64,000 nt of DNA from Nigrospora sphaerica (lineage: Eukaryota; Ascomycota; Sordariomycetes; Amphisphaeriales; Apiosporaceae): positions 6,944,001 through 7,008,000 of the forward strand of contig JAGVVL010000002.1 in the NCBI GenBank assembly GCA_018287875.1, written 5' to 3'. The position numbers and the translations under genes were made by a program. Shown here piece by piece: positions 33,352 through 43,295 of this stretch (position 1 is the stretch's first letter; each line of letters opens with the position of its first letter). Under the pieces are notes generated by a model, which did not search any database, was not told the origin of the DNA, and saw nothing but the letters and a program-made list of their open reading frames with translations.

Positions 33352-34704
33352 ATGGAGTCCCAAGTCATTGACCCCTACAAGACCCAGGAGGGTTACGTGG
33401 AGGGTAACGATTATGCCCTGCCGTACTACTCGAGCTACATGACCGAGAACGGGCCGGGAGTGAACCCCAACTTGCTCAAGCATGTCAACTGCGGCTACCT
33501 CTCCACTCCTGGGCGGCCGCCCACGCTCGAGGCCCTGAAGCAGCACGCCCAGTCCCTGACGGTCCTGATCTCCCAGATAGCCCCGTCGCAGGCTGGCGGC
33601 GAGATCAACAACTCTGTCTTGGGAAAAGACGCGAAGCCATTCCAGCTGCGCCAGGCCTTTGACTGGCTGAACGACCTTACCACTCCGTACAAGAGCGACG
33701 AGCCGGACCACCACCGCCCCCTGAACAACCTCGTGAACCTTGTCAAGAGCAACAGCGACACCAAGGGTGTGGAATTCCACTGCGCCTTGAGCCACGGCAA
33801 TGCAGACCGATTCCAGGACGTTGACGCTAAATATGCCGAAGAGGTCGACAGGAAGCCCTTTGCCAGGCATTCCAACCTCTTGTACCACGCCAACGAGTGT
33901 CTCGAGATCCTGGACCACGAGCTCTCGGCAACGGGCGGCTTCATGTCGGTGATGCCCGCCAACAATGAGCTGGAATCCAAGCAGTTGAAGGATGCCAGGG
34001 CCACCCTGATCGGCCAGTGGCTTAGCTTCACGCAGCGGCTTGCCAGCCGTATCCATGATCTGGAGCGCGACTATGCCCAAGCTCTGGACCTGCTTGGTGG
34101 CGAATCGGTTGTTCCCATGCAGCAACTGAGCGTCCACGGACCGGACGGGCGATCGGGGAGAGAGATGGTGCTCCCCCAGGACCGCTGGGTGCTGGCGAAC
34201 GCCGGGCATGATGTTTTGGAGTTCTTGCACCAGAGTTTGGACAGGAAGGAGGCGATGGCATCTTCCCAAGCCGAGAGGCTCCAGACCGTGACCGGCGAGG
34301 CGATGAGGGGCCCCAACGACACGGAGCGAGGCATTGTCGCTCTTGACCTGAGCACGCGCTACTACCGGCTCCGGGGCAACTCTCGCGGACCCTTGTTCAT
34401 CCTGCCGGCGTACGCCGATCGACCCGGCACCGTCCACACGCGGGATCTCCAGAACCGACCGACGGTGGTTACCATGCCTACTGCCAAGTACCCCGAGCGT
34501 ATGAGCGAGTGGGAGAAGAAGGTCAGAGACGCCAAGGACAAGGCCATGGAGCTGACCTTCAAGAGTGCCGACGACGAGAAGGCGCTGCAACAGGCGCTTT
34601 CGAAGATCCGGGTGCTAGAAGGGGAGCTTCGCATTGCCCGCGCCAGGGTCAGTTCTCTCGAGAAGGCCAAGGACCAGGAGCAGGCTGGGGATGCCAAGCA
34701 ATAG
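33352..34704 (+). CDS. Hypothetical 450-residue protein with C-terminal coiled coil
   Basis: A single exon. The start is the ATG at 33352 (MESQVIDPYKTQEGYVEG) in a good CCAACATGG context; the frame is open upstream to 33304 but without an ATG. The sequence is well-behaved globular protein: DYALPYYSSYMTENGPGVNP, KHVNCGYLSTPGRPPTLEAL, QLRQAFDWLNDLTTPY, LLYHANECLEILDHELSATG, and a conserved-looking FILPAYADRPGTVHTRDLQN. Residues about 385-440 are a charged helix (EWEKKVRDAKDKAMEL, DDEKALQQALSKIRVLEGEL), likely a coiled coil for dimerization. No signal peptide or membrane helix, so probably cytosolic or nuclear. Strong codon bias and clean length argue it is real. I do not recognise a family and give no function. 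A 420-codon ORF on the opposite strand is a composition shadow. Confidence 0.82.
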   Translation: MESQVIDPYKTQEGYVEGNDYALPYYSSYMTENGPGVNPNLLKHVNCGYLSTPGRPPTLEALKQHAQSLTVLISQIAPSQAGGEINNSVLGKDAKPFQLRQAFDWLNDLTTPYKSDEPDHHRPLNNLVNLVKSNSDTKGVEFHCALSHGNADRFQDVDAKYAEEVDRKPFARHSNLLYHANECLEILDHELSATGGFMSVMPANNELESKQLKDARATLIGQWLSFTQRLASRIHDLERDYAQALDLLGGESVVPMQQLSVHGPDGRSGREMVLPQDRWVLANAGHDVLEFLHQSLDRKEAMASSQAERLQTVTGEAMRGPNDTERGIVALDLSTRYYRLRGNSRGPLFILPAYADRPGTVHTRDLQNRPTVVTMPTAKYPERMSEWEKKVRDAKDKAMELTFKSADDEKALQQALSKIRVLEGELRIARARVSSLEKAKDQEQAGDAKQ

Positions 34705-36091
34705 ACGGCCCGGCCGGCTTGGGTAGCGTCCTTCGGGGCCGGCGGTTTCTTGTCACAGATCCGCACGGATCAGCCCGGGTTTAGAGCGACATTTCTGTTA
34801 TGGACGAGCCGTCGGAGCGAATGAAACTGGCGCGCAAGGCGCGGTTGTGTGCAAGGGCGATGCGAGCGGACTCTAGGCTCGGGATTGGTGGCATGTGCTC
34901 CGTACCTTATGGGGGTCGTCCAGAGTCTACTATGTTATGGAAATGACGCAGAAGGGCCGGTGCGGTATGCAGGTATGTAGTTCTTGCGTTTGAGCTGCTT
35001 TGTCTTCCGCATACTTACTGTAATCACAACAAGCACAAAGTAGGTTGGCCAGTACGGGATGTCGCAAGTTTTCATACCAAGTGACTGATTAGTAAGGGAC
35101 GTAGCGTAGATGGTTAGTGGGTGTGGCCTACCCAAACGGGAAGCTTTAACCTATAGTATCCCATGGATTTGACACGTCCCGAGCCCACTCTTCCCCGCGC
35201 TTGTAATCCCCCGAGGAATGGATGTAAACAAAAACGAGGCTGCAACAACTGCAGACGTCCATGGCGGGCGATTGCCGGTCCGAGGGCTCTTGGTTGCGGC
35301 GCTGGCTGCGACCAATCCGGGACCCCGAAAAGGATTGGAAAACTTGGGGACAACGCGGCGCCACGCGGTGTAGTTCGCAGAGACAGGGGTGTTGCTGAGC
35401 AACCCCCTGTCACAACACGCAATGGCACCCAGTCTCCCCTCCCCCCGGCACCCGATGCTGCTGTGCCTAGGGGAGGCTGGGAGGGTGGCAGGTAGCTTCG
35501 AGGCATTAAGGGCTGTCGCGTCGAAATTCTCCTCCGTCCGTCTCAGACAGGTCATCCCCAAGAGCAATGAGACCGACGTGAGCAGTTCTCTCTCTATTCG
35601 AGCCAACCCCGGCCCGTCGCTCTCCCTCCCTCCGCCTCTCTCTTTTTCCGTGGCCGATCCGTCTGCGCCCAAGGCGGTACGACGATCCACCAGTCCTGTC
35701 CACCCGCACCGGCCCGAGACAGACGAACGGGTCTCCCTCTCTCTCCCTCTCTCTCACCCTGTGCCTACCGGCCCGTCGACCAGCACGAGACCGGACAAGA
35801 TCTCCAGGTTGGGGATTTCCTAGTACATGCTCCGTGCCCAACCGGCGGCCCCTGCCACCTGACCCGCGCCTTTTCTCTGCCCCGCCGTCGCCGATACCCC
35901 CTCCCCCCCCCCCATCCAGTGGGTGCAAAGGGGCGCTTTTCCTACGGTCCCCCCCATTGCTGGTGTCGGCGCCGGCTGCTGAGCTGACCGACCGCCATCT
36001 CGTCTCGGGACGTCGAGTACGGCAGGGCACACCTCGCCGTTCGTGAGCGGCCAGGCTCGTGGTGGACGATGCCCTGAGACCCGAGCAGGCC
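34705..36091. other. Spacer between the hypothetical gene and the kelch receptor gene
   Basis: No gene is supported. The second half is pyrimidine-rich (35580-35830), with a run of 11 C at 35903-35913, and likely forms the promoter and leader of the kelch gene. An out-of-frame ATG near 36068 precedes the chosen start. Confidence 0.6.
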
Positions 36092-39000
36092 ATGCTCTTA
36101 TCCCGCGGGCCGCAATCGTGCGGCCGCCGGCAACGCAAACATGGCCGCACACCATCGCAGACGGCGGCAACTATCCGCATCTCAACTCTGGCCATTCTCT
36201 GGGGCCTGCTGACGGGCCCCGTTAGTGCCCAAAGGCTGCCGTACGTCCCTACAACCATTTTGCTGCCAAATGCCACCGCCAGTACGGCCTACATTTTTTC
36301 GCCTCGTCAGGACCAAGTCGACCTTTTGGCGCTAAACATTTCCGAGGCTGTCCAGCCGTCAGGCGTATCCCTGCGGACTTTGTCCTCTCGCCTTCCCTTT
36401 CTGACCCGCAACCACACGGCGTTTCTGCCTGCCTCGACAGACGATGGCTCGCTTCTTGTTTTCGCCGGAGATTGCTCCTCGTCAAGTGATGCGGGCCTAT
36501 GGGCTCTGGACACTGCGGCGGACCCGGGCGCTGCATCCTGGATCAACATCGCCACTGCTCCGAGGGGCAGGGGGAGCTCCCTCCGCACAGCACCTGGCTT
36601 CCTTGGGGCTGGCCTGAGCTTCTCGGCGACGTTGCAGCCTGTCCTGTCGCAGCCCAGCATATATGCTTACGGGGGCATGTGTCCGGCCGAGGGCTCGGAC
36701 GGTTCCCAGTCTAACGCAACATACTCGAACCAAATGGTACGGCTCTCGCCTTCCGGGTCGTCGGGGGACTCTGCATACTCGATGATGCCCGTCAACCACC
36801 GGGGCTCGCCCATTCCTGCCGCCGGCTTCACTCTCACTAAGCTATCTCCCTCCACCTCGAATGTCTCTGGTATCATCGCCCAGCAGGCCAACTACGTCTT
36901 GCTGGGGGGCCATACCGGAACCGCCTTCATCAACATGAGCACGGCCGCCGTCTGGAGCCTCCCCGAAGAGAGCTGGGGCTACGTGCAGATCCAAATGGCC
37001 GGGCGCGCGGCCTCTACCGCTGACGTCGAATCGAGGTCGGGCCACACGGCCGTATTAAATGCCGAGGGAAACAAGATCGTCGTCTTGGGAGGCTGGGTGG
37101 GCGACCTTGCGACGCCCGCCTCCCCACAGCTGCTTATTCTGGATACGGGAACTGGCTACGGGGGTGACACGCCCTGGCAGTGGACGGTCCCCAAGCAACA
37201 GCCCACAGGGGACGGGATCTACGGGCACGGCGCTGCCCTGCTCCCTGGCAACGTGATGATGGTATATGGCGGGCATGCCATCCCTGCCGCCCCTTCTAGC
37301 AAGATGAGAAGACAGGCTCTCGGCCCCGGTCCCGGCCTGAGTTTCCTCAATCTCACCTCCATGTCGTGGTCAGATGTCTACAACAACCCCGATTACATTG
37401 CTGCTGGTGGCGTACCCGCCACAAGCCAGGCAGGCGAGGACACCAAAAAACGGCTCGGGCTAGGTCTCGGCCTCGGTCTCGGCTTGGCCGCGATAGTTGG
37501 GGCAGTCTTGTTATATCTCGGCTATCGCTGTCACCACCGCCGCAAGTATGCCGCGCGTGAAAGGGCTATCCGCGCTATTACCCAGGACAGCAAGCGGTTC
37601 ATTCATCACGATGAGACAGCAATGGAGCAGCACGACGCCCTCGGCTTCTGGTACCCCCGCGGCGAATACAACCCCTATTCGAGCGGCGGCCCTCGCGGCT
37701 ACGAAAGTGTGCCTGGTGGCGGAGGCAGCATGGAGATTTCTCACGGCAACATGTACGGCGTTATGCAACCCATGCTGCTCGCACGAAAGCCAGTAGCTCC
37801 CCGGGCAGCGAGAGGACTTTATCAACCCTCGCTGGTAGGCAATTACGACCCCGTCGTGGGGACGATGGCAAGACGCGCGGGCCCGATACACCCCATCTAT
37901 GAGGCCGATGAGGACGATGCTCACGACCTAAGTGAGCCCATGAGCCCAATAACACCGCCGCCTGAAACCGTCAGGTTTACCGATCCATTCACCACACCTA
38001 CAAACGATCGGCCTTTGTCGTTCCCGCACCCGAACCGCAATGCAAGAACGCCGAGCCCCGAGGCAAGGCGCCTTTCTGTCACCGACCCAGAAGTCCAGCA
38101 TTGGATGTCAGACATAGATGCCGCGGACGCGCACTTTACGGCGCAGAGAAACATGCAAAAAGCCGCCACTGGGGGCAAAGTTCCACCCACGAGGCAATCT
38201 ACCGTCAGATCCACACGCTCTGCTGCCGAGGAAGATTCACGGACGGGGAGCGCCTTGTCGGAAAAGAGCCACAGTATCTTCTCCCGCTCGAACTCGGTAC
38301 GTCGCAACAGCTTGGGTCTGGGAGCCGGTACAGCCCTGACGCCGGTCGTGGTCGAGGACCGGCAAGGGACGAGTGGCAGCAGTGGCAGCAGTGCACCGTC
38401 GTTCAGCACGGTCAAAACCGGCTTCCCAAGCTTGCAGGCCGAAGGTCCCGCGCTTTTGATGGGCAGAAACTCGACCGGTGAAGAAGACGAGCCGCCCGGC
38501 AGTCCTAGCAAGAGCAAGCCCCGCCGCGGATGGTTGGGAAGCCTACGGCGCGTCTTTAGTGGCCAAACACCGTCAGCCTCGGCCCCTACGAGCCCGACAC
38601 AAGACTACGCCGAGGCGGAGACCACGGACTACGACCCACGCTTCGGGGGCCTGGGAGGTATCGCCGCCGGCGGGCTTCTGAAAAGGAAAGGAGGACGTGA
38701 GGCGTGGCTGGGCGACAACGACGAGGCGGCCCGGAAAGAGGGCTTGCTGGCGGGGGACGAGGAAGACGAATGGGACATCGAAAAGGCGATCGAAAAACGG
38801 CTGGTCCAAGTCATGTTCACAGTGCCTAAGGAGCGTCTGCGCGTGGTCAATGGCGAGCCCGACATAGAAAGCGCCAAGGATGTGGTGGTGGTGGATCCGG
38901 ACGTGGTGGTGGATCCGGACGCGGCGGTGCATCCGGACGCGGCGGTTCACCCGGATGCGGCGGTGCACCCGGACGCGGTGGTGCATCCGGAAGAGACGGT

Positions 39001-39421
39001 ACACCCGGACGCGGTGGTGCATCCGGAAGAGGCGGATATAGGGAACGGGGGCTACCACGCCCTCACGACCGACGAGCCCGTCGTCGGCGGCCCGGGTCAG
39101 GCCGTCGGAACGGCGGCGTGGCGGACAGGAGAAAAGCCGGACAAGGGCAAGCAGAGGAAGACAGTTGACTCGGTGCTGGGCACGGAGATGGTGTTACCGG
39201 TGCCCACCGGGACGGCGGCATCGCTACGCCCACCCCAGGACCGGTCCCCCGTTTCGGACGCGAGGCACGACTCCCTGACTTCGACGGCGTCGTTTGACCC
39301 GGCCAAATTTGAGGTCTTGTCCGCCGCGGCCGTGAGATTCGAGAGGCCAAGAACCCGGGTCTTGGCTTTGGTGGATCGCTTCGAGGCGAGCAGCCGAAGC
39401 GCCAGCCCGGCACAGCCGTGA
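36092..39421 (+). CDS. Kelch-propeller single-pass membrane protein (receptor-like)
   Basis: A 1109-residue single-exon gene. Start chosen at ATG 36092; the frame opens upstream only through GTG codons. An internal signal sequence lies near residues 30-46 (ISTLAILWGLLTGPVSA) and precedes QRLPYVPTTILLPNA. Residues about 60-440 carry galactose-oxidase/kelch blades, seen as FAGDC, IYAYGGMCP, VLLGGHTG, GHTAVLNAEGNKIVVLGGW and YGHGAALLPGNVMMVYGGHA, with many N-x-S/T sites. One membrane helix follows (about 455-480, GLGLGLAAIVGAVLLYLGY) with a basic CHHRRKYAARER stop-transfer sequence. The 630-residue tail is rich in S, P and acidic clusters, with serine patches that could be phosphorylated. Residues 932-979 are eight hexapeptide repeats. 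The architecture resembles cell-surface polarity markers of the Rax2 type, but the membrane helix is central, not terminal. Topology is clear; function unknown. Confidence 0.9.
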   Translation: MLLSRGPQSCGRRQRKHGRTPSQTAATIRISTLAILWGLLTGPVSAQRLPYVPTTILLPNATASTAYIFSPRQDQVDLLALNISEAVQPSGVSLRTLSSRLPFLTRNHTAFLPASTDDGSLLVFAGDCSSSSDAGLWALDTAADPGAASWINIATAPRGRGSSLRTAPGFLGAGLSFSATLQPVLSQPSIYAYGGMCPAEGSDGSQSNATYSNQMVRLSPSGSSGDSAYSMMPVNHRGSPIPAAGFTLTKLSPSTSNVSGIIAQQANYVLLGGHTGTAFINMSTAAVWSLPEESWGYVQIQMAGRAASTADVESRSGHTAVLNAEGNKIVVLGGWVGDLATPASPQLLILDTGTGYGGDTPWQWTVPKQQPTGDGIYGHGAALLPGNVMMVYGGHAIPAAPSSKMRRQALGPGPGLSFLNLTSMSWSDVYNNPDYIAAGGVPATSQAGEDTKKRLGLGLGLGLGLAAIVGAVLLYLGYRCHHRRKYAARERAIRAITQDSKRFIHHDETAMEQHDALGFWYPRGEYNPYSSGGPRGYESVPGGGGSMEISHGNMYGVMQPMLLARKPVAPRAARGLYQPSLVGNYDPVVGTMARRAGPIHPIYEADEDDAHDLSEPMSPITPPPETVRFTDPFTTPTNDRPLSFPHPNRNARTPSPEARRLSVTDPEVQHWMSDIDAADAHFTAQRNMQKAATGGKVPPTRQSTVRSTRSAAEEDSRTGSALSEKSHSIFSRSNSVRRNSLGLGAGTALTPVVVEDRQGTSGSSGSSAPSFSTVKTGFPSLQAEGPALLMGRNSTGEEDEPPGSPSKSKPRRGWLGSLRRVFSGQTPSASAPTSPTQDYAEAETTDYDPRFGGLGGIAAGGLLKRKGGREAWLGDNDEAARKEGLLAGDEEDEWDIEKAIEKRLVQVMFTVPKERLRVVNGEPDIESAKDVVVVDPDVVVDPDAAVHPDAAVHPDAAVHPDAVVHPEETVHPDAVVHPEEADIGNGGYHALTTDEPVVGGPGQAVGTAAWRTGEKPDKGKQRKTVDSVLGTEMVLPVPTGTAASLRPPQDRSPVSDARHDSLTSTASFDPAKFEVLSAAAVRFERPRTRVLALVDRFEASSRSASPAQP
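38885..39028 (+). repeat. Eight in-frame 18-nt coding repeats (AAVHPD-like)
   Basis: Eight consecutive 18-nt units each encode a hexapeptide: VVVDPD twice, AAVHPD three times, then AVVHPE, ETVHPD and AVVHPE. The three middle units are nearly identical at the DNA level (GCGGCGGTGCATCCGGAC-like), suggesting recent expansion by slippage or unequal exchange. It lies in the cytoplasmic tail of the kelch protein. Confidence 0.97.
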
Positions 39422-42400
39422 GGCCGTCCCCGGCGTGGCAGAGGAGACTCACCAGGCTGGCGTTGCGGGACCAACGGTAGACTGCTTTTTTACCGCATAG
39501 CGAGCGCATTATCGGGGGATTGGCACAGGTCGGGTTATACCGTTCACAAGGATAAACGGTTCCACGCATCGTGGCTTAAAGCCGGGCGTTTGTACATAGT
39601 ATGCTGAAGGCGTTTGTGGGGGTTGCGTGACTTGCCATCATCATGGCTGTCATCTTTGTCAATACCATGTGCTTACCTCTTCGGCATACGCGTACATGGG
39701 TACAGAGACTCGGTTGGGAGACGATCAGTAGTAGTGCTCATCCATCATTTCCGTAGATATATCCCGATGGCTGAAGTAGGGGAAGGGGGTGGAGAGCTGA
39801 GGAATTCAACGGTTCGATCGATCCATCAGCCCTGAGCCGCCCCCCGCGGGCAGCCCATCCGATCGACCAAAGGGTACCTACACTGGGAAGTTTAATACGT
39901 AACGGTCAACGGGACGGTCACCACCCACGGCCTTGAATTGCTGCGTAGACTCTTCTCTCGCTCGCTCGCGGACCAGCTCTCGCTTGGCCCAGCCGGCGTG
40001 TCGCCCAAAGGGGAGGAGGATTGGCCGTCATGACGCCGGTGCCGCTAAGCCAGTAGTTCAATGGGTACCGACGCAGTTTCGGGAGCCGATCGCCGCGCCC
40101 TGGAGCAAGGCCGATCTTCATCTGGACTTGGCCGCTCGGGAAACCAAACATGTCGCAGGTGCAACGACGAAAACAACCTCTGACTGGCCCAGCGCTTGCG
40201 GCCCATAGGGCGGGGAGGGAGGGGGGGCCGCCGATCCAGTTTTCAGCTGCGTCAGAAACCCCTTTGCTCCTGGCCACACAGCATACGGTCCGGTGAAGAA
40301 ACGAAACAAAGACTCCGACAGATCGACCACATCCCACACCCCCCGTGGGCGATCGGGCCGCTCTGCTGGGCCGCCGGCGGCGGATGAGATCCGCTGGATA
40401 CTCACATACCCAGCCACCCGTGTAGTTGGGAAGTATGTATCCAGAAGCACAGACAGCCGAACCGAGATTTGGAAGGCGATATTGATCACCTACTGGCGCC
40501 TACCCTTGCCCGTTCCTTGCGTCAGCGCGGCGGCTGCCGATGAGCCGGGTAAAAATATCCCGATATCCCTACCAATAGGAGTATACGGACGAACTGATTT
40601 CGCAGGGCGTCATCGATGTTTCGAGCCGACGGCACAGGTGCGTGCGTAAGCTACGTACCGACGAACCTTCCTGTTCAATGGGTCCATGGTCGCTCAGCGA
40701 CACTGCTGGCCCTGAGCACGTCGTTGACCGAAACGACGTGAAATGGGTGCCGCAGTTGTAGGCACCGCCCCAGGCGCTCGGGGCCGAGATGTCGACTGAT
40801 GGCTGTGCACACGGCCGTAGGGAAGGGGCCCGTCACCGATGCCAGCTCTAGTAGCACGTGGCGGGTGACAGCGGCAAGAAGCCAGGCTTGGACGGGGGCG
40901 CACAGCATGAGGATGATTTTGACCCGAGACATTTGGACGGTCAGAGTCCAACGAACCGAGGCCCCTCTTCACCGACATTCGAGAGCCGAGTGCGGTGACT
41001 ACGAGCCCGGCTACACACGTGTGACCGCAAGAGCCAGCCCAGCAGCAACAGCAGCAGCTGCAGCACGGGTGGTGGCCATAAGCGTCCTTCGGCACACAAG
41101 GCACAGCATCCTAGCTTGGGCACGAAACCGGAGAACCCAGGCGGACGGCGAGGGGTCCGCGTCGCGGAGGCAGGCAGGGCTCCCCGCCAGGTACATATGA
41201 CCCGACACGCTTCCTGTGCGAGTGCGCGCATTTGCACATATGTGCTCGGTCTGTGTGGCCTGGGACATACAAGGACGGCCTGGAGGCACCCCGAGCTGGC
41301 AACAAAAGGTCGCCGGCGGGGAGGCCATACAAGATGCAGTGCTGCCGATCGATGGGCACCGCTTGTCTGGGGCCGACCGCCCGCCCGGCAAGTGTCGGAA
41401 AGCGGAGGCCGGGATCCGAAGGGGAAAGTGATGTTCAGCTGCAAGGCGGGCAGATCGAAGGTTGTTTGGGTACGAAGACACACACATACAGATCCGGGTC
41501 GTCGAGATTCCGAGGTTAGGTGGACTGCGTACCTAAGCACAGAGGTGTACAGTGAGGGTGCGCGAATTTCCAAAGTTGGCGTGCCCCACGGGCCCCTCCC
41601 CGGGTGCCCCAGCGAAAACAAGATGGTGTCCCCGCGCCGAGCGCGCCGAGTACGCGTGGTCCGGCATGCCCAGATCGGTCTAGACTGTGCGTATGTTAAT
41701 GGCAGACGTGGCCAAGACTATTGCGGGTTGCGCTGTTGGACGAGGCGCGCTGATCCTCAGCCGAGTTTGGAAAACAAGAAAGAGGCAGGGGGATGGATGG
41801 GTTGACGCTGGCGCTTCTCGTGTCGGCAAGAGTTCATGCGGATATATGCAGGGCGAATCAATTAGTACATGCAATAACAACCCCATCCCCTCTCCCCCCA
41901 CACGCACACGTGACGGTGGCTTGCCGAGCTGTCTGGAGAAGCGGCCAATGATGTCGGCCGCGCCGGCAGTTGCAGGAAGCTCGACTGAGAGTCTTGCGGG
42001 ACGGCGTTGGCATTGCTGGGAGTCGGTCCACCGCGCCGGACGCCAACTTGGTTTTCGGGGTTGTGGTTTTCCCGGCCGAGGTGCCGCCGGGGCGAGGACG
42101 GGGGATGAAGGGGATGGATAGGTAAGGTAAGCATGGATGGGATCCGATGGCATGGCATGGCGTGTGATGGCCTGCTTGAGCCGCAGACACCAGGTTTTCT
42201 AGCGTCTTCTTCGTCAGGCCAGTCGTGCTACAAACGGTGACCAATCCCTCCCGACTACTGTGTAGGACAGGCCAAGGTGCGTCTCCCCGCATGTAGCACG
42301 CTGCTGCTGACGACGATTTCCGCCTGAAGCTGACTACTGTGAGGCGGCAGCCGTTCGTATTTGTTTTTGTTTTCTTTTTCCTCTTCGTCCAAAAGGCGGG

Positions 42401-43026
42401 CGGGGAGGGACCCTCCGGCCTACACGAACGGCTCGTTTCAACACAACATTGGAGGGCGGGAGGGCTCAGCAGCCCCAACACAACAGCAGGACCCCTTCGA
42501 GGGACCTTCCCCGTTGCAGCCCTCGGGGAAGGGGGCATATGGCAGGAGGGGAGGAACTAGGCCACCGACGCCCTTCCATCGCGGCGCGGGCGGCCATGGC
42601 CGTGAACCGGTAGTTGGCAGCCCCAAAGCCGTGGTTGGCTGTCCATCGTTCAGCTTCAGGTCTTGCAGATCCGCCCCGGCCAGGGCATAGCCAGGGTGGG
42701 TGCCAAACAGGCCGCTGTAGACCCCGTTCACGCTCCAGGGGTTTCGTACAATCGTCGCCTGCTTTGCTGGCGCACGATCCGCACCGCCCAAATGGAAGGG
42801 GTTCACCGTCCCCGTGGACGTGCAGGTGCGAGCGTCCGAATTACTATGTCGCATTCAACTCATTTTCCAGGGTCCTTCAGAGGCTAAATAGATCGAATCT
42901 CCTCCGGCTCCCTAGAGCCCGTCGGCCAGGCCGGAGAGGGATGATGGGGCACTGGCCTCCAGGGTGAACGATAGGTACAGGTTACCTATTCATAGGCCGG
43001 AAAGTTAGCGGACAGTTAATGTACCT

Positions 43027-43110
43027 ACCTAAGTACCCATCACTTAGGTGAATACATAAGTAGATACCTACCTACAGCCCTGCTGAGTACTTTAAGTACT
43101 TATATAAGTA
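43027..43110. repeat. AT-rich palindrome cluster
   Basis: ACCTAAGT (43027-43034) pairs with ACTTAGGT (43042-43049) across a 7-nt loop. A perfect 14-bp palindrome TACTTATATAAGTA lies at 43097-43110, next to AAGTACTTTAAGTACTT-like palindromes. The local DNA is dense in TACCTACC motifs that recur in other spacers of the window. Confidence 0.75.
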
Positions 43111-43256
43111 AAGTTAGCACAGCGAGAACGGAAGTACGGATAGGTAGCGGGTACGCACATACTTCTCAGATACATTAGGTAAAAACCTAGTTAGAAGACG
43201 AGGCAGTTCCCAAGGAAACCCCGTATGGAACAGTCGGGTATCAAAGAACAGAGCAG

Positions 43257-43295
43257 GCGGAGCCCCTTCACGGGCGGAGTCCCTTCACGGGCGGA
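43257..43295. repeat. 17-nt tandem repeat, about 2.3 copies
   Basis: GCGGAGCCCCTTCACGG at 43257-43273 is repeated at 43274-43290 with one C-to-T change, followed by a partial third copy (GCGGA). Noncoding. Confidence 0.9.

Noticed and set aside
33328..34590. 420-codon minus-strand ORF opposite the 450-residue gene
   Set aside because: The plus-strand frame has a good start context and globular composition; the antisense frame is a codon-bias shadow.
40675..40932. 85-codon minus-strand ORF with a hydrophobic start, possibly a secreted peptide
   Set aside because: The signal-like start is weak, there are few cysteines, no intron or neighbour support, and it overlaps other random ORFs.
41858..42538. 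226-codon minus-strand ORF in the 8-kb gene-free region
   Set aside because: Serine/proline/arginine-rich with no recognisable motif; overlapping ORFs of similar length on the other strand show that composition alone can give this.
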